A DNA stretch of 64,000 nt from Pratylenchus scribneri (taxonomy: Eukaryota; Nematoda; Chromadorea; Rhabditida; Pratylenchidae): NCBI GenBank assembly GCA_030063045.1, contig JAQSEB010000023.1, positions 496,001-560,000 on the forward strand, written 5' to 3'. Position 1 is the first letter of the stretch; each line of letters starts with the position of its first letter. A model generated the notes under the pieces. That model was not told where the DNA came from. It did no database searches and saw only the letters and a list, made by a program, of their open reading frames with translations. Below, piece after piece: positions 37,101-46,492 of this stretch. Both the position numbers and the translations under genes were made by a program.

Positions 37101-40100
37101 AAATGTTCCATCAAATTTTGCTCATTTGAAAGGCGTTCAAAAATTACATTGTCCTAAATTAATTTTTTTTAATTGTTAATAAATAATTGAAAAACTCACC
37201 GCTCCTTTGCAAAACAATTTAATTCGCCTGCTTTCATCCCTCACAATTACGCTCATCCTCTTCCGATCACTGGTAAATTCAATAATATTCAACAGCTCAA
37301 AATGTTTTCGTCCATTTGGCTAAAAAATAAATTAATTTTAAAAGGGCCAAATAATTATAATAATTTAGGGTGGGTTTTTCCCAACATTTCCAAACCAAAT
37401 ATACCCAAAATTGGATAGAGTTGGTCAAAGACGCATTGAATGGTATATAATTTGTTATGGTTTAGTCAACAATTAAAGGGTATTAAACGGTTTAAACCCA
37501 TTTTGGTTTGGTCAACAATTAAAGGGAATTAAACGGTTTAAACCCATTTTGGTTTGGTCAACAATTAAAGGGTATTAAACGGTTTAAACCCATTTTGGTT
37601 TGGTCAACAATTAAAGGGAATTAAACGGTTTAAACCAATTTTGGTTTAATGGTTCAAAGCTAAGTTAGAATTGGTTAAACTCAATGGCCAAAACATAATC
37701 AAATGATACGCTTTGATGACATACATGGGCAAGGGGGGGGGATCACTTGGACCATTGCGAAGTGCGAAGTGGGGGGAGGGTCCAAAAAAATTTTTTGCGA
37801 AGTCCCTTTTTTTGTATTTTGCGCCGCAGGCGAAAAATTTTGTCCAAAAATTGCCGCGCGATGGCCAAAAATTGACTTCGCAAGGGAAAATTTGGCCATA
37901 AATGGCCGCGCAGCGAAAAATTTTGTCCAAAAATTGCCGCGCGATGGCCAAAAATTGACTTCGCAAGGGAAAATTTGGCCATAAATGGCCGCGCAGCGAA
38001 AAATTTTGTCCAAAAATTGCCGCGCGATGGCCAAAAATTGACTTCGCAAGGGAAAATTTGGCCATAAATGGCCGCGCAGCGAAAAATTTTGTCCAAAAAT
38101 TGCCGCGCGATGGCCAAAAATTGACTTCGCAAGGGAAAATTTGGCCATAAATGGCCGCGCAGCGAAAAATTTTGTCCAAAAATTGCCGCGCGATGGCCAA
38201 AAATTGACTTCGCAAGGGAAAATTTGGCCATAAATGGCCGCGCAGCGAAAAATTTTGTCCAAAAATTGCCGCGCGACGGCCAAAAATTGACTTCGCAAGG
38301 GAAAATTTGGCCAAAAATGGCCGCGCAGCGAAAAATTTTGGTCAAAATTGCCTCTGCGACTTCGCACCCCCTACCCCTAACACCCACTTCGCACCTTCAT
38401 CACCCCCCCACCTGCGAAGTCCCCCCCCGGTACCTGCCCCCGATTGCGGCGTGGTGGGGGGGGATGACCCCCCCCCCCCCCTTGCCCATGTGTGTTTGAT
38501 GAGATCTATCTTATTCCATTTGAAATATAGTAAAACTGACTGTTTCAATGCTAATTTCCGTTGGTTTCCTCGTGTGAAATGCAAAACCATTTATGGCTGC
38601 CCCTCGAACCAATGCTCCCTCATCCGGCGATGTGGCTTGATAATTTATTTCGCCTTCTTCATTTCGTTCCGGAACGGCTAAATTTGAATAATTAATTAAT
38701 TAATTTTAATATTAATTTAAAGAAATTTAAATATTTAATAAAAAATTAAAGAAAATTAATTAAAAATGAAATTAAATAAATTAATTTTAATAGTAATTTA
38801 ATTAAAAATAAAACCAAACCAGTATGGCAGCTGGCCATCATTGTCAAAAATTCATTTATTAATTGAGAATTCTCCTAAAAAATTTATTAACTAAAATCCA
38901 AAAATAATTTCCCATTTTTTTACCTTTCCATTGTGCATATCTTTGAGTAAATTTGGGTCATCAAATTCTTCCTGAAATTGGCAAATTACTCTAATTTTTG
39001 CCTCCTAATCCAACCTTTTCATCATGTCCATATTCCATTCGGCCAATATGGCACCGTTTGAATTTCATCACATTTCGGGTCAATGTGCCGGTTTTATCTA
39101 AAAAATTTGAATTATTTTTTAATAATTTATTTATTTTTCTAATTTTTATTTTTCCCAAATTTTTGTATTTTTTTCACCAACCAGTCATTAAATATTGCAC
39201 TTGGCCAAGTTCTTCATTCAAATTTGATGTCCTGGCATTTGCCGGAATATCGTTGGCTTCATCGTACATTTTCATATCCTTTAAATTATTTAAAATTTTT
39301 AATTTAATTTAGGTTCTCTGAATTTTAAAAAAATTGAAATTTATTAGGTCCTTGAAATTTTAAAAATTAATTTTTTAGGTCCTTTAAATTTTTAAAATTG
39401 CAATTTTTTAGGTCCTCTGAATTTTTAAAAATTTTAATTTTTAAGTCCTTGAATATTTTAATTTTTAGGTCCTCTGAATTTTTAAAAATTTTAATTTTTA
39501 AGTCCTTGAATATTTTAATTTTTAGGTCCTCTGAATTTTTAAAATTTTAATTTTTCAGGTCCTTTAATTTTAAAAATTTCTATTTTTAGGCCCTTGATTT
39601 AGGTTTTTTGAATTTAATAAAAAATTAATTTTAAATTAATTAAACCTGATTTATATAGCCAGCTTGGAAAAAGCGAATAATTTCCAAAGTGACTTGTAAC
39701 GAAATTGGAATCAAATTATTGTAGAGAATGAAGAAAGTGAGTGCATTCCAAAGGAATGACCAAGTGTGGAATCTTTCCAAATAAAATGTATCCAATAAAA
39801 CAATTCGATTGAACACTTCCGCGCCAATCACGCTGACCACCGTGATCGCAATGAGCATCATGAACAGGAAAAGAATTCGTCGATTGGTCATTATGTCGAT
39901 TCGGGAACTAAAATTGAATTAAATTAAAATATAAATGGAAATTAATTGTTCAAAATTTTTTTGAAAATTTTTGAACCTAACTTAGGTCATGAATTTAAAG
40001 AAACTAATAAGAAATTATTTTTTTTCGGACTTTGTTGTCATTTTTATTTACTTTTAATTGTCAACAAAATTTTTTTGAAAATTTTCGACCTAACTTTTGC

Positions 40101-42138
40101 AAAATTAAGGTCTCGGGTTCGAATCCGCTAGGAGGAAAAAATTTTCTTTCGGGCAAGGTTGTCAATTTTATGCATTTTTAAATATTCTACATCACATTTC
40201 TTGGCGAAAAAAAACCGGAAATTTTTCAAATCAAAGGGGAAATTTAGGGGTGAAGGGTTGGGATCTGCACAGAGGGATTTATTTTTTTTCGGTCTTGATT
40301 ATCATTTTTATGCATTTTTATACAATGAAAAAAATTTTTTTAAATTTTCAACGCAAAAATGGTTAAATTTTGCAAAATTTTGGGGGTCACAGGTTCGAAT
40401 CCGCTCCGAGTCCAATAATTTTTATAAGGCTTATTTGTCATTTTTATGGACTTTTAAATATTTTACATAAAATTTCTAGCCGAAATACAGTAATTTTAGT
40501 AGGAAAAACTATTTAAAAATTCCAATTAAACGAACCTTTTAAGTGGTGCGGTTGTGGAATTCATCAAAAGTCTCGAATCGTGGCCGGTGTAAATGACCAC
40601 ACCAAAAATCCATTTACAATTTTTCAGTTTTGCACCGCGTAAAAGAAGTTGAGTAATTGCTAAAATTAATTAAAAAATTAATTTTTATCCGTAAATTGCT
40701 TACATAAAGGCACTCGATCCCCGCCAATTTTCATTGTCCCAGTGAATTCGGTCACTTTCCGATTGGGTAATTCGCATTCAATTTCCGCACTAATTTGACG
40801 GATTTTTTCCACATTTGAGAATCCAGCCGTATTTGGTAAAGCTTGACGGATTTTTAGGTTCGTCTCTCCGTCCAATTGGGCAGTTTCAATATAGGCTAAA
40901 AAATGGAAATTAATTAAAATAAATTAATCAAAATTTACCCATTCCAAATTCTTCACTGGAAGAGAGCAAAACAACATCGGCTGGAAAATTATTCCCTTCC
41001 GATATTTTCACAATGTTGCCAACTTTCAGCTTAAATTTAAAGGTTAAAAAATTTAAATTTTGCCGAAAATTTATCATAAACCTTATATCCAAATTATTCG
41101 CCAAATTTAATAATATCAATTTATTTTTTATTATTTTCCCTTTTTAGGAACCTCTTGCCATTTGCATGTTTGAAATCGATTGCCTCTGAGCATTTCCACT
41201 TTATAATTATTCACTTGAATATCCATCCTTCTTCTCTTCTAAAATAAAATGATTTATTATTTTTATTAATTATTTTAAATTACCAAATCCTCAAAAGCCT
41301 CTTTAATGGCAGAAACAAGCAGAATAAGGAGGAAAGGAACGGCGGTTGTATATTTGCCTAAAATTTTCATTTAAATTATTTAAATAAATCTAAATTTTAT
41401 AATTTCGTACCCGTTGGACTGACTTCCGGAATTTGTTGTAAAATGGCAATGCAAAGGAAGAAAACATTACTGTATCGACGGAATTGCTCAATCAAAAAGC
41501 GTGGAAGGAATGTGACGACATTGTATTTACAAGTGCTGAAATTTTATTTATATTAAAAGAGAATCGAAAATACATTGAAAATGGCGAAAAGATTATAACG
41601 GTTTAATGGTTTGTCCAACATTCACATTTCACAAACCAAATATACCCAAAATTGGGTAGAGCTGGTCAAGACGCATTGAATGGTATAAAATTTGTTATGG
41701 TTTGGTCAACAATTAAAGGGTATTAAACGGTTTAAACCAATTTTGGTTTAATTGTTCAAAACCATAAGTTAGAATTGGTTCAACCCAATGCCAAAACATA
41801 ATAAAATAATGCGTTTTGATGAGATTTATTAATTAAATTAGGATATGGTTGGGGGTCTTGGAGAGTGGATTAAACCATAGAAACATTTACCATTATAATC
41901 TATTCGCCATTTTCACTATTTCCTCTATATTAAATTGAAAATTCGCAAACCTAATTTCATTTGAGCAATATTTCGCTGGTTGTTGTTCAGAATTAACTTG
42001 GATGTGCCTGGATATTGGCCGAGCATTATTTTGGTTGGGTTGGGACGACGACATGGATGATGTCATCGACGATGAATTTGTTCCGCCGCCAATGGCTGAA
42101 TATGTGGGCAAATGTGCGCGGATCCAATCAATGCACAT
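31161..42138 (-). CDS. tat-1: P4-type ATPase, aminophospholipid flippase (TAT-1/ATP8A)
   Basis: Twenty-eight exons, 42138-41951 through 31329-31161, give 1265 residues with consistent phase throughout. Seen in order: [10 protein letters not shown] and NEIR start, [20 protein letters not shown] (TM1), [12 protein letters not shown] (TM2), DGET (~197-200, actuator), [11 protein letters not shown] (TM4), phosphorylation site DKTGTLT (~414-420), [78 protein letters not shown] (~790-796), then TM5-10. Catalytic residues are intact. P4-ATPases flip phosphatidylserine/ethanolamine to the cytosolic leaflet with a CDC50 partner. The Asn/Ser/His-rich C-terminal tail from ~1050 is long and is the least certain part. 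Introns are rich in mobile elements. Confidence 0.93.
32031..32105 (+). other. tRNA-like sequence (pseudogene or tRNA-derived repeat)
   Basis: GACTTAGTTGGTACAGTGG resembles an A box/D arm and GTGGGTTCGATTCCCACC a T arm with perfect 5-bp stem. The acceptor stem does not pair (CATATGA versus CGCCGGC), so it is not a working tRNA as I read it. Lies in a flippase intron, plus strand. Confidence 0.4.
33100..33173 (+). other. tRNA-like sequence in flippase intron
   Basis: TGCCATGGCTCAATTGGTAA at the 5' end, GGGGTTCGATCCCC T arm, and AGAGGCATG at the 3' end; TGCC/GGCA pair in the acceptor stem. The D and anticodon arms are poor. Pseudogene or tRNA-derived repeat. Confidence 0.4.
33600..33870. repeat. 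low-complexity AT intron
   Basis: Almost pure A/T with TTTAATTAAA-like words between flippase exons. No other content seen. Confidence 0.7.
34325..34405 (+). other. degenerate tRNA-like sequence
   Basis: TTGAGTAGTTCAGTGGTAAA followed by TTGGGTTCAGTTCCCATTGG looks like an A-box/B-box pair related to 32031-32105 (shared CAGTGGTAAAATCCT). It does not fold as a full tRNA. Confidence 0.35.
34950..35290 (+). mobile_element. element A copy with two 46-bp units
   Basis: Starts AATGGTTTAAGGAAGGGTTTG, continues CAAATATACCCAAAATTGGA and GACGCATTGAATGG, has two 46-bp units at ~35060-35150, then AGTTAGAATTGGTTAAACTC and GATGAGATCTATTGATTGGG. In a flippase intron. Confidence 0.82.
36595..36975 (+). repeat. 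three successive B-box repeats
   Basis: Related cores at ~36611 (TCGGAGTTAGAATCCGATCA), ~36742 (TCTTGAGTTCGAATCCACTC) and ~36886 (TCTCGGGTTCGAATCCGCTC), spaced about 140 bp, each with a GAAAATTTT...CGACCT lead and an ATTTTTTTCGGG-like follow-on. In one flippase intron. Confidence 0.6.
37365..38520 (+). mobile_element. element A copy interrupted by a second element
   Basis: Left part 37365-37719 has the element A left end, four 46-bp units (~37455-37640) and GAATTGGTTAAACTCAATGG. The right end, GATGAGATCTATCTTATTCC, resumes at 38500 after a 775-bp insertion (37720-38494). Confidence 0.82.
37712..38502. mobile_element. GC-rich inverted-repeat element with 83-bp internal repeats
   Basis: The element spans 37720-38494 (775 bp). 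Termini CATACATGGGCAAGG and CCTTGCCCATGTGTG are inverted repeats followed inward by long G or C runs. Flanks are exact 8-bp TTTGATGA copies (37712-37719 and 38495-38502), hAT-like. The interior has six 83-bp units starting at 37851, 37934, 38017, 38100, 38183 and 38266, nearly identical, built around TTGCCGCGCGATGGCC, TTGACTTCGCAAGGG and AATGGCCGCGCAGCG. Since 83 is not a multiple of 3, the array is open in several frames on both strands; those long ORFs are artefacts of the repeat. It is inserted in element A. Confidence 0.88.
39312..39600. repeat. AGGTCCT tandem repeats in flippase intron
   Basis: Repeated TTTTTAGGTCCTCTGAATTT and TTTTTAAGTCCTTGAATA blocks, one 50-60-bp pair duplicated exactly, between exons ending at 39646 and starting at 39278. 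Confidence 0.7.
39950..40480 (+). repeat. B-box repeats in flippase intron
   Basis: TCTCGGGTTCGAATCCGCTA near 40112 and GTCACAGGTTCGAATCCGCT near 40386, with degenerate leads (AAAATTTTCGACCTAAC, AATTTTCAACGCAAAA). Same family as at 3.5, 21, 29 and 36 kb. Confidence 0.55.
41585..41885 (+). mobile_element. element A copy with a single 46-bp unit
   Basis: Left end GATTATAACGGTTTAATGGTTTG, one 46-bp unit (~41698-41745), right end GATGAGATTTATTAATTAAA then GTGGATTAAACCATAG. In flippase intron 1. Shows the unexpanded form of the internal array. Confidence 0.8.
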
Positions 42139-42990
42139 GAATGCAGTTCACGGAAATTATTTATGTTTTTTGAAGATAAATTACAATTTAATTTCAAAAG
42201 AATTCATTCATTCAAAATATTTATTCATCTGTTAAAATGGTCGAGGCATTTAAATGGAAATATGTGGTGGTGGATGGTAGAGGCCAATGAAATGAATGGG
42301 CCATGGTTTTAAATTTTTTAATTCCATTCTTTTCTTTTGATATTATTAGGCATGAATCATGAGGAGCGATTTAAATTGGGGCCGACTGCTGAGACGGTTG
42401 TTGAATGAAAAAATTGATAAAAAAAAAACAAAGGAAAGAAACTAAACTAGGAAGCGAAGTGCAAAACGTGAATAAATTTGATAGTAAATGGTGAATGATT
42501 AGTCGAAAATGGACGCCGAGGGCCTAGACCCGAGAAACTTTTTCCCCAATAAAACAAAATTCTCTCAATTTTGCTAACTCTCTCGCTTGAGAAAAGAGCG
42601 TGAAAATTTGTTGTATAAAGAAAAAAAACAAATGACATTATATCCAAAATTTTATTAAAATGAAAAAATAAATTTAAATTAAATATTTAAGCAAAAATGC
42701 AATATGCAAATTAATAAAGAGCAGTTGCATTGATGCCCGAAACTCGATGCGCAATCGGTTTTGGTCTTGTTAAAAGTTTAAGAATATAATGAATTAAAAA
42801 ATAGAATAATTTTTTTCTCTTTTTCTTGGATTATGGCCAATTTTTACCACATATTCAATAATATTGATTTGATTCATTTGGATTTGATTGATCCAGCAAG
42901 GCATTTGGGGATTGGTCACACCTCTTTTTATGGCCATTGATTTTTATATTTTGCATATCACTTTGATTGAATATTTCATGTAGAAGAGGA
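42139..42990. promoter_or_regulatory. divergent flippase / small membrane protein spacer
   Basis: About 850 bp, AT-rich, between the flippase start and the next plus-strand start. Presumably holds both promoters. No exon, element or clear motif was recognised. Confidence 0.4.
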
Positions 42991-44491
42991 ATGCGCCAGG
43001 TCGAAACAAAACAGCCACTCTCAATTGCCCCTTTAATCCCAATATTTTTCACGGCAATTGTTCTTTTCCTGGCCATCAATGGCCCTACCGATTATATCCG
43101 ATTATGGAATCAATTGGTAAATCCGCCAGCCAATTCTCGACATGCATTAAGGCCAGGAGAACGCAGATTTGATGCAAAATTGAGTCAAAAACAGTTGAGA
43201 GAATATGCACTTGGGGTGGAAAAGTCGTTGAAAACAAATGTTGGAGATGGGAAAAGTCGACTTGGAATGGTACAAAAGATTTTTGCTGACTTGAAATTCG
43301 ATGAAAAAATGGCCAAAGAAGTGAGTTATTTATTAATGAGTGGTCCTACACCTCAATTAGGCGCCGGACCAACGCCTGGTTGACTAAGTTTTAATCCGCC
43401 TGGTTGACTAAGTTTTAATTCCGCCTAGTTGAATATGTTTTAATTCCGACTGGTTGACTAAGTTTTAATTCTGCCTGGCGAACATAGAATAATTCCGCCT
43501 GGTTGACTAAGTTTTATTCCGCCTGGCGAACTTAGAATAATTCCGCCTGGTTGACTAAGTTTTAATTCCGCCTGGCGAACTTAGAATAATTTCGCCTGGT
43601 TGACTAAGTTTTAAATCCGCCTGGTTGACTAAGTTTTAATTCCGCCTAATTGAATATGTTTTAATTCCGCCTGGTTGACTAAGTTTTAATTCTGCCTGGC
43701 GAACATAGAATAATTCCGCCTGGTTGACTAAGTTTTAATTCCGCCTGGCGAACTTAGAATAATTCCGCCTGGTTGACTAAGTTTTAATTCCGCCTGGCGA
43801 ACTTAGAATAATTTCGCCTGGTTGACTAAGTTTTAAATCCGCCTGGCGAACTTAGAATAATTCCGCCTGGTTGACTAAGTTTTAATTCCGCCTGGCGAAC
43901 TTAGAATAATTTCGCCTGGTTGACTAAGTTTTAAATCCGCCTGGCGAACTTAGAATAATTTCGCCTGGTTGACTAATTTAATTCCGCCTGGCGAACTTAG
44001 AATAATTCCGCCTGGTTGACTAAGAATAATTCCGCCTGGTTGACTAAGTTTTAATTCCGCCTATGTCCAAAAAAACATTACAATGGATTGGTGCATTTTT
44101 CAGATTGTTTTTGGGCACAACTTCATCAATTCTGAACTAATTTAAATAAACTTTAGTATTATTAGATAGCCAATCTCTTTAATTTTATATAAAAATTATC
44201 AAAATTAGTTCAGTCCTTGATGAAATATTATAAAAAATAGAGACAATGACAAGTTGGACTTGGACCACTCTTTCCTTATCCAAATATAACTAAAGAATTT
44301 CCAAGAATTTCCATCCACAGATTGCAGATATATTCGAGGGAATGAACATGGAAAATGCAAAGGAGCATTATTTTAAACTGGAAAATTTTGCAAATAAAAA
44401 TTTGAAGGATAACAAAGAATTGTATGCCAAATTCATTGAGAGAAGTGCCAAATTTGTGGATAATTTGTTGAAAGTTTGGAAACAAAAATAG
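42991..44491 (+). CDS. small membrane-anchored or secreted protein, unrecognised
   Basis: Two exons, 42991-43320 and 44321-44491, join in phase (AAAGAA|GTGAGT to CCACAG|ATTGCA) to give 166 residues. Residues ~10-30 are hydrophobic (IAPLIPIFFTAIVLFLAINGP), either a signal peptide or a signal anchor. The rest is charged and helical: LREYALGVEKSLKTNVG, LGMVQKIFADLKFDEKMAKE, IADIFEGMNMENAKEHYFK, LENFANKNLKDNKELY. No Cys-rich or catalytic signature. It could be a nematode-restricted secreted helical protein; I do not recognise the family. The 1-kb intron holds a two-unit minisatellite and a partial foldback element B. Confidence 0.65.
43370..44062. repeat. alternating two-unit intronic minisatellite
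   Basis: Unit X is CCGCCTGGTTGACTAAGTTT+TAATT (25 bp); unit Y is CCGCCTGGCGAACTTAGAAT+AATT (24 bp). They share CCGCCTGG and often alternate X-Y, with runs of X near the left edge. Unrelated to the asd-2 array. Confidence 0.95.
44075..44260. repeat. partial foldback element B (right arm)
   Basis: CACAACTTCATCAATTCTGA, TTTAGTATTATTAGATAGCC and AAAATTAGTTCAGTCCTTGA match the right arm of element B copies at 47.9 and 55.8 kb; ends near GACAAGTTGG. The left arm is missing. Confidence 0.65.
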
Positions 44492-45284
44492 AAAATTGAT
44501 GATGGATTTTCGATGAAAGATTTTTCCTTTTTTTCAGCAAATTAACCAATTTTCCATCCCATTTTTTATCCATTTTGCATTCTTCGAATTCTTTTAAAAA
44601 TTGTCCAATTTTATTGGCTGGGAATATGAAGAACATCTTTTTTTTGAATATTCTCATCCCAAAAAGCAGTCAATTTTACCTTCTAAAACACCGATCAATT
44701 TGCATTTTCCCCTCTTCATTTTCCCTCCATTTTTACAACCACTTTTGTCCCGGGGAAAAGGACCAAAAGGGTCAGCAAAGAAAGAGCCTCAATCTTAATA
44801 TATTTTTGAGGGCACAACTGTCTTCTTCATCCACCACTTTATGGGATGGCGGAGAGGCCAATTAATCGTCCGACTGGGCCAAAGGCCAAAATGAAGAAGA
44901 CTTTTGGTGGAGGCCAAAATGAAGAAGAGTTTGGGCGGATCAAAAGGTGGAAGGAAGAAGGAAGGCATTTATTCGGATGGAAGAGTGGAAGGCAAAGGAG
45001 GCACCTGCTCAACACAATTTTAATTTTCCATCTTCCTTTCAATGTGAATAGGCGCCAACGGTTTCATTGGTCCCATTCTATGAACATTATTCACCGTTTT
45101 GTCCCAGTTGGCTGCCGGTGCAACATCTGCAGCAAAAAATGGGCCAATTCCTCTATTTTCCTTCTTCCTTTTTGAATTTCCCTTCAGGGTCAATTCAAAA
45201 GACACTTCCAGTCCATTCCTTCCTTCCTTCTCAAAAACTTTCCTTCTTCAACATTCGAACATCCATTCGTTCGCAGTTTTCTTC

Positions 45285-45415
45285 ATCAAAGTTTGCGCAG
45301 TCCAGATGGCCAACCAGCCTGTCGTCATTCTCTCATATCCTTCAAATTTCCCATTTCCCAATTCCGCAAAAAATATTTTTATTAGCCAGCAATTTTTCCG
45401 CAAGCAACTTCGGTA
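45285..45415. repeat. direct duplication upstream of laminin, copy 1
   Basis: Shares ATCAAAGTTTGCGCAGT, CAGATGGCCAAC, CCAATTCCGCAAAAAATA-like and CCAGCAATTTTTC(C/T)GCAAGC with 45588-45720, in the same order and orientation. Confidence 0.8.
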
Positions 45416-45587
45416 CTTATCGGTTACACCTCCAATGTAACCCTATATGTTTTCCCATAATTGGTCATTAGAATTTATAAGGACTAAATTTGTATTTTTA
45501 TCGTTTTACTATCGTAAAATAAAAATAAAATTTAAAATTTCATTTTTTTCCCAAAATCTTGTTCCCTTTTTTAATCCGTCATCTCAA

Positions 45588-45720
45588 TCAAAGTTTGCGC
45601 AGTGCCAGCAGATGGCCAACTAGTCTATTAGTCCCATTCCTATAGCCTTCACATTCTCCAATTATACCCACATTCCGCGCAAAAATTATTTTACCCAGCA
45701 ATTTTTCTGCAAGCAACTTT
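45588..45720. repeat. direct duplication upstream of laminin, copy 2
   Basis: Second copy of the block at 45285-45415, about 300 bp downstream and with more internal divergence. Confidence 0.8.
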
Positions 45721-45809
45721 CTCCCTCTTTTTTCAAATCCTCCTCACAATCTCCTCCTTCCATATATTCGAACATTCCCATTCCATTAAGGGGCCAATTG
45801 AATACCTGA

Positions 45810-46110
45810 CTCGTTTTCGACTCATAGCTCACCGAGGCAATGACCAATTCGGGAAGGCAATATGCCATTCGAACGCCCTAAATCTCCTCTAAAAAGTGGC
45901 TTTATTAATTTTTTTAAACAATTTTAAAAATAGGCTCCCTTTCTCCAAGAATCGGATTTATTATATTCAAAGGCATGTAACTTTTTTTTTTAAATTTGAA
46001 GTTAATAAAATTTAATAAGGCCACTTCTTAGATGACACTTTAGGTTTTAAAATGGTATATCGCCTTCACAGATTTGGTGTTGCCTCATTGAGCTATGAGC
46101 CAAAAAGCGA
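45810..46110. mobile_element. foldback element C
   Basis: Left arm TCACCGAGGCAATGACCAAT, GGAAGGCAATATGCCATTCG, CTCCTCTAAAAAGTGGC; right arm GGCCACTTCTTAGATGACAC, ATGGTATATCGCCTTCAC, TTGCCTCATTGAGCTATGAG. The arms are inverted to each other around an AT-rich centre. Confidence 0.75.
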
Positions 46111-46492
46111 TGTAGATACTCAAATTGGTGGTATTAACTGTTTCTTACTCTCATATTCGACCAAATTCCATCTTACTTACCTTTTTCCTGGGTCATTCCT
46201 ATGGGAAAAAGGCCAACTTAATTCCTCATTCCCTCATTTCCTTATCTTCGCCCCACAACCTCTTTAAGTGTCCATTTTGGTTGCAGTTGCAGGGCATTTT
46301 GAGGAGGGGAATATAGAAGGCCGAGGAATGGGAAGCATTAGGGAGGAGTTTTCGAGGTCAAAAATAGCGTCATTTTCTTGGGGGTGGTTGTGGATCGATT
46401 CCAAGGGAATGTGGAAATATTCCAAAAAATTGTCCTATTAATTTTAAAAAAAATATCCTATTAATCCAAAAATCTGTTATTTCAGCCAAAAA

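Larger units (their letters stand above)
44492..46492. promoter_or_regulatory. upstream region of the laminin alpha gene
   Basis: 2 kb without a convincing exon. Contains C/T-rich stretches (44.55-44.75, 45.1-45.4 kb), a ~130-bp direct duplication (45285-45415 and 45588-45720) and a foldback element C (~45810-46110). CTGTTATTTCAG just before the laminin start (46474-46485) looks like a trans-splice acceptor. Confidence 0.5.

Noticed and set aside
37646..38387. Several 200+ residue open frames on both strands with repeated [18 protein letters not shown] motifs
   Set aside because: They are the same 83-bp repeat read in different frames; 83 is not divisible by three and no stop occurs in the unit. 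No evidence of a gene.
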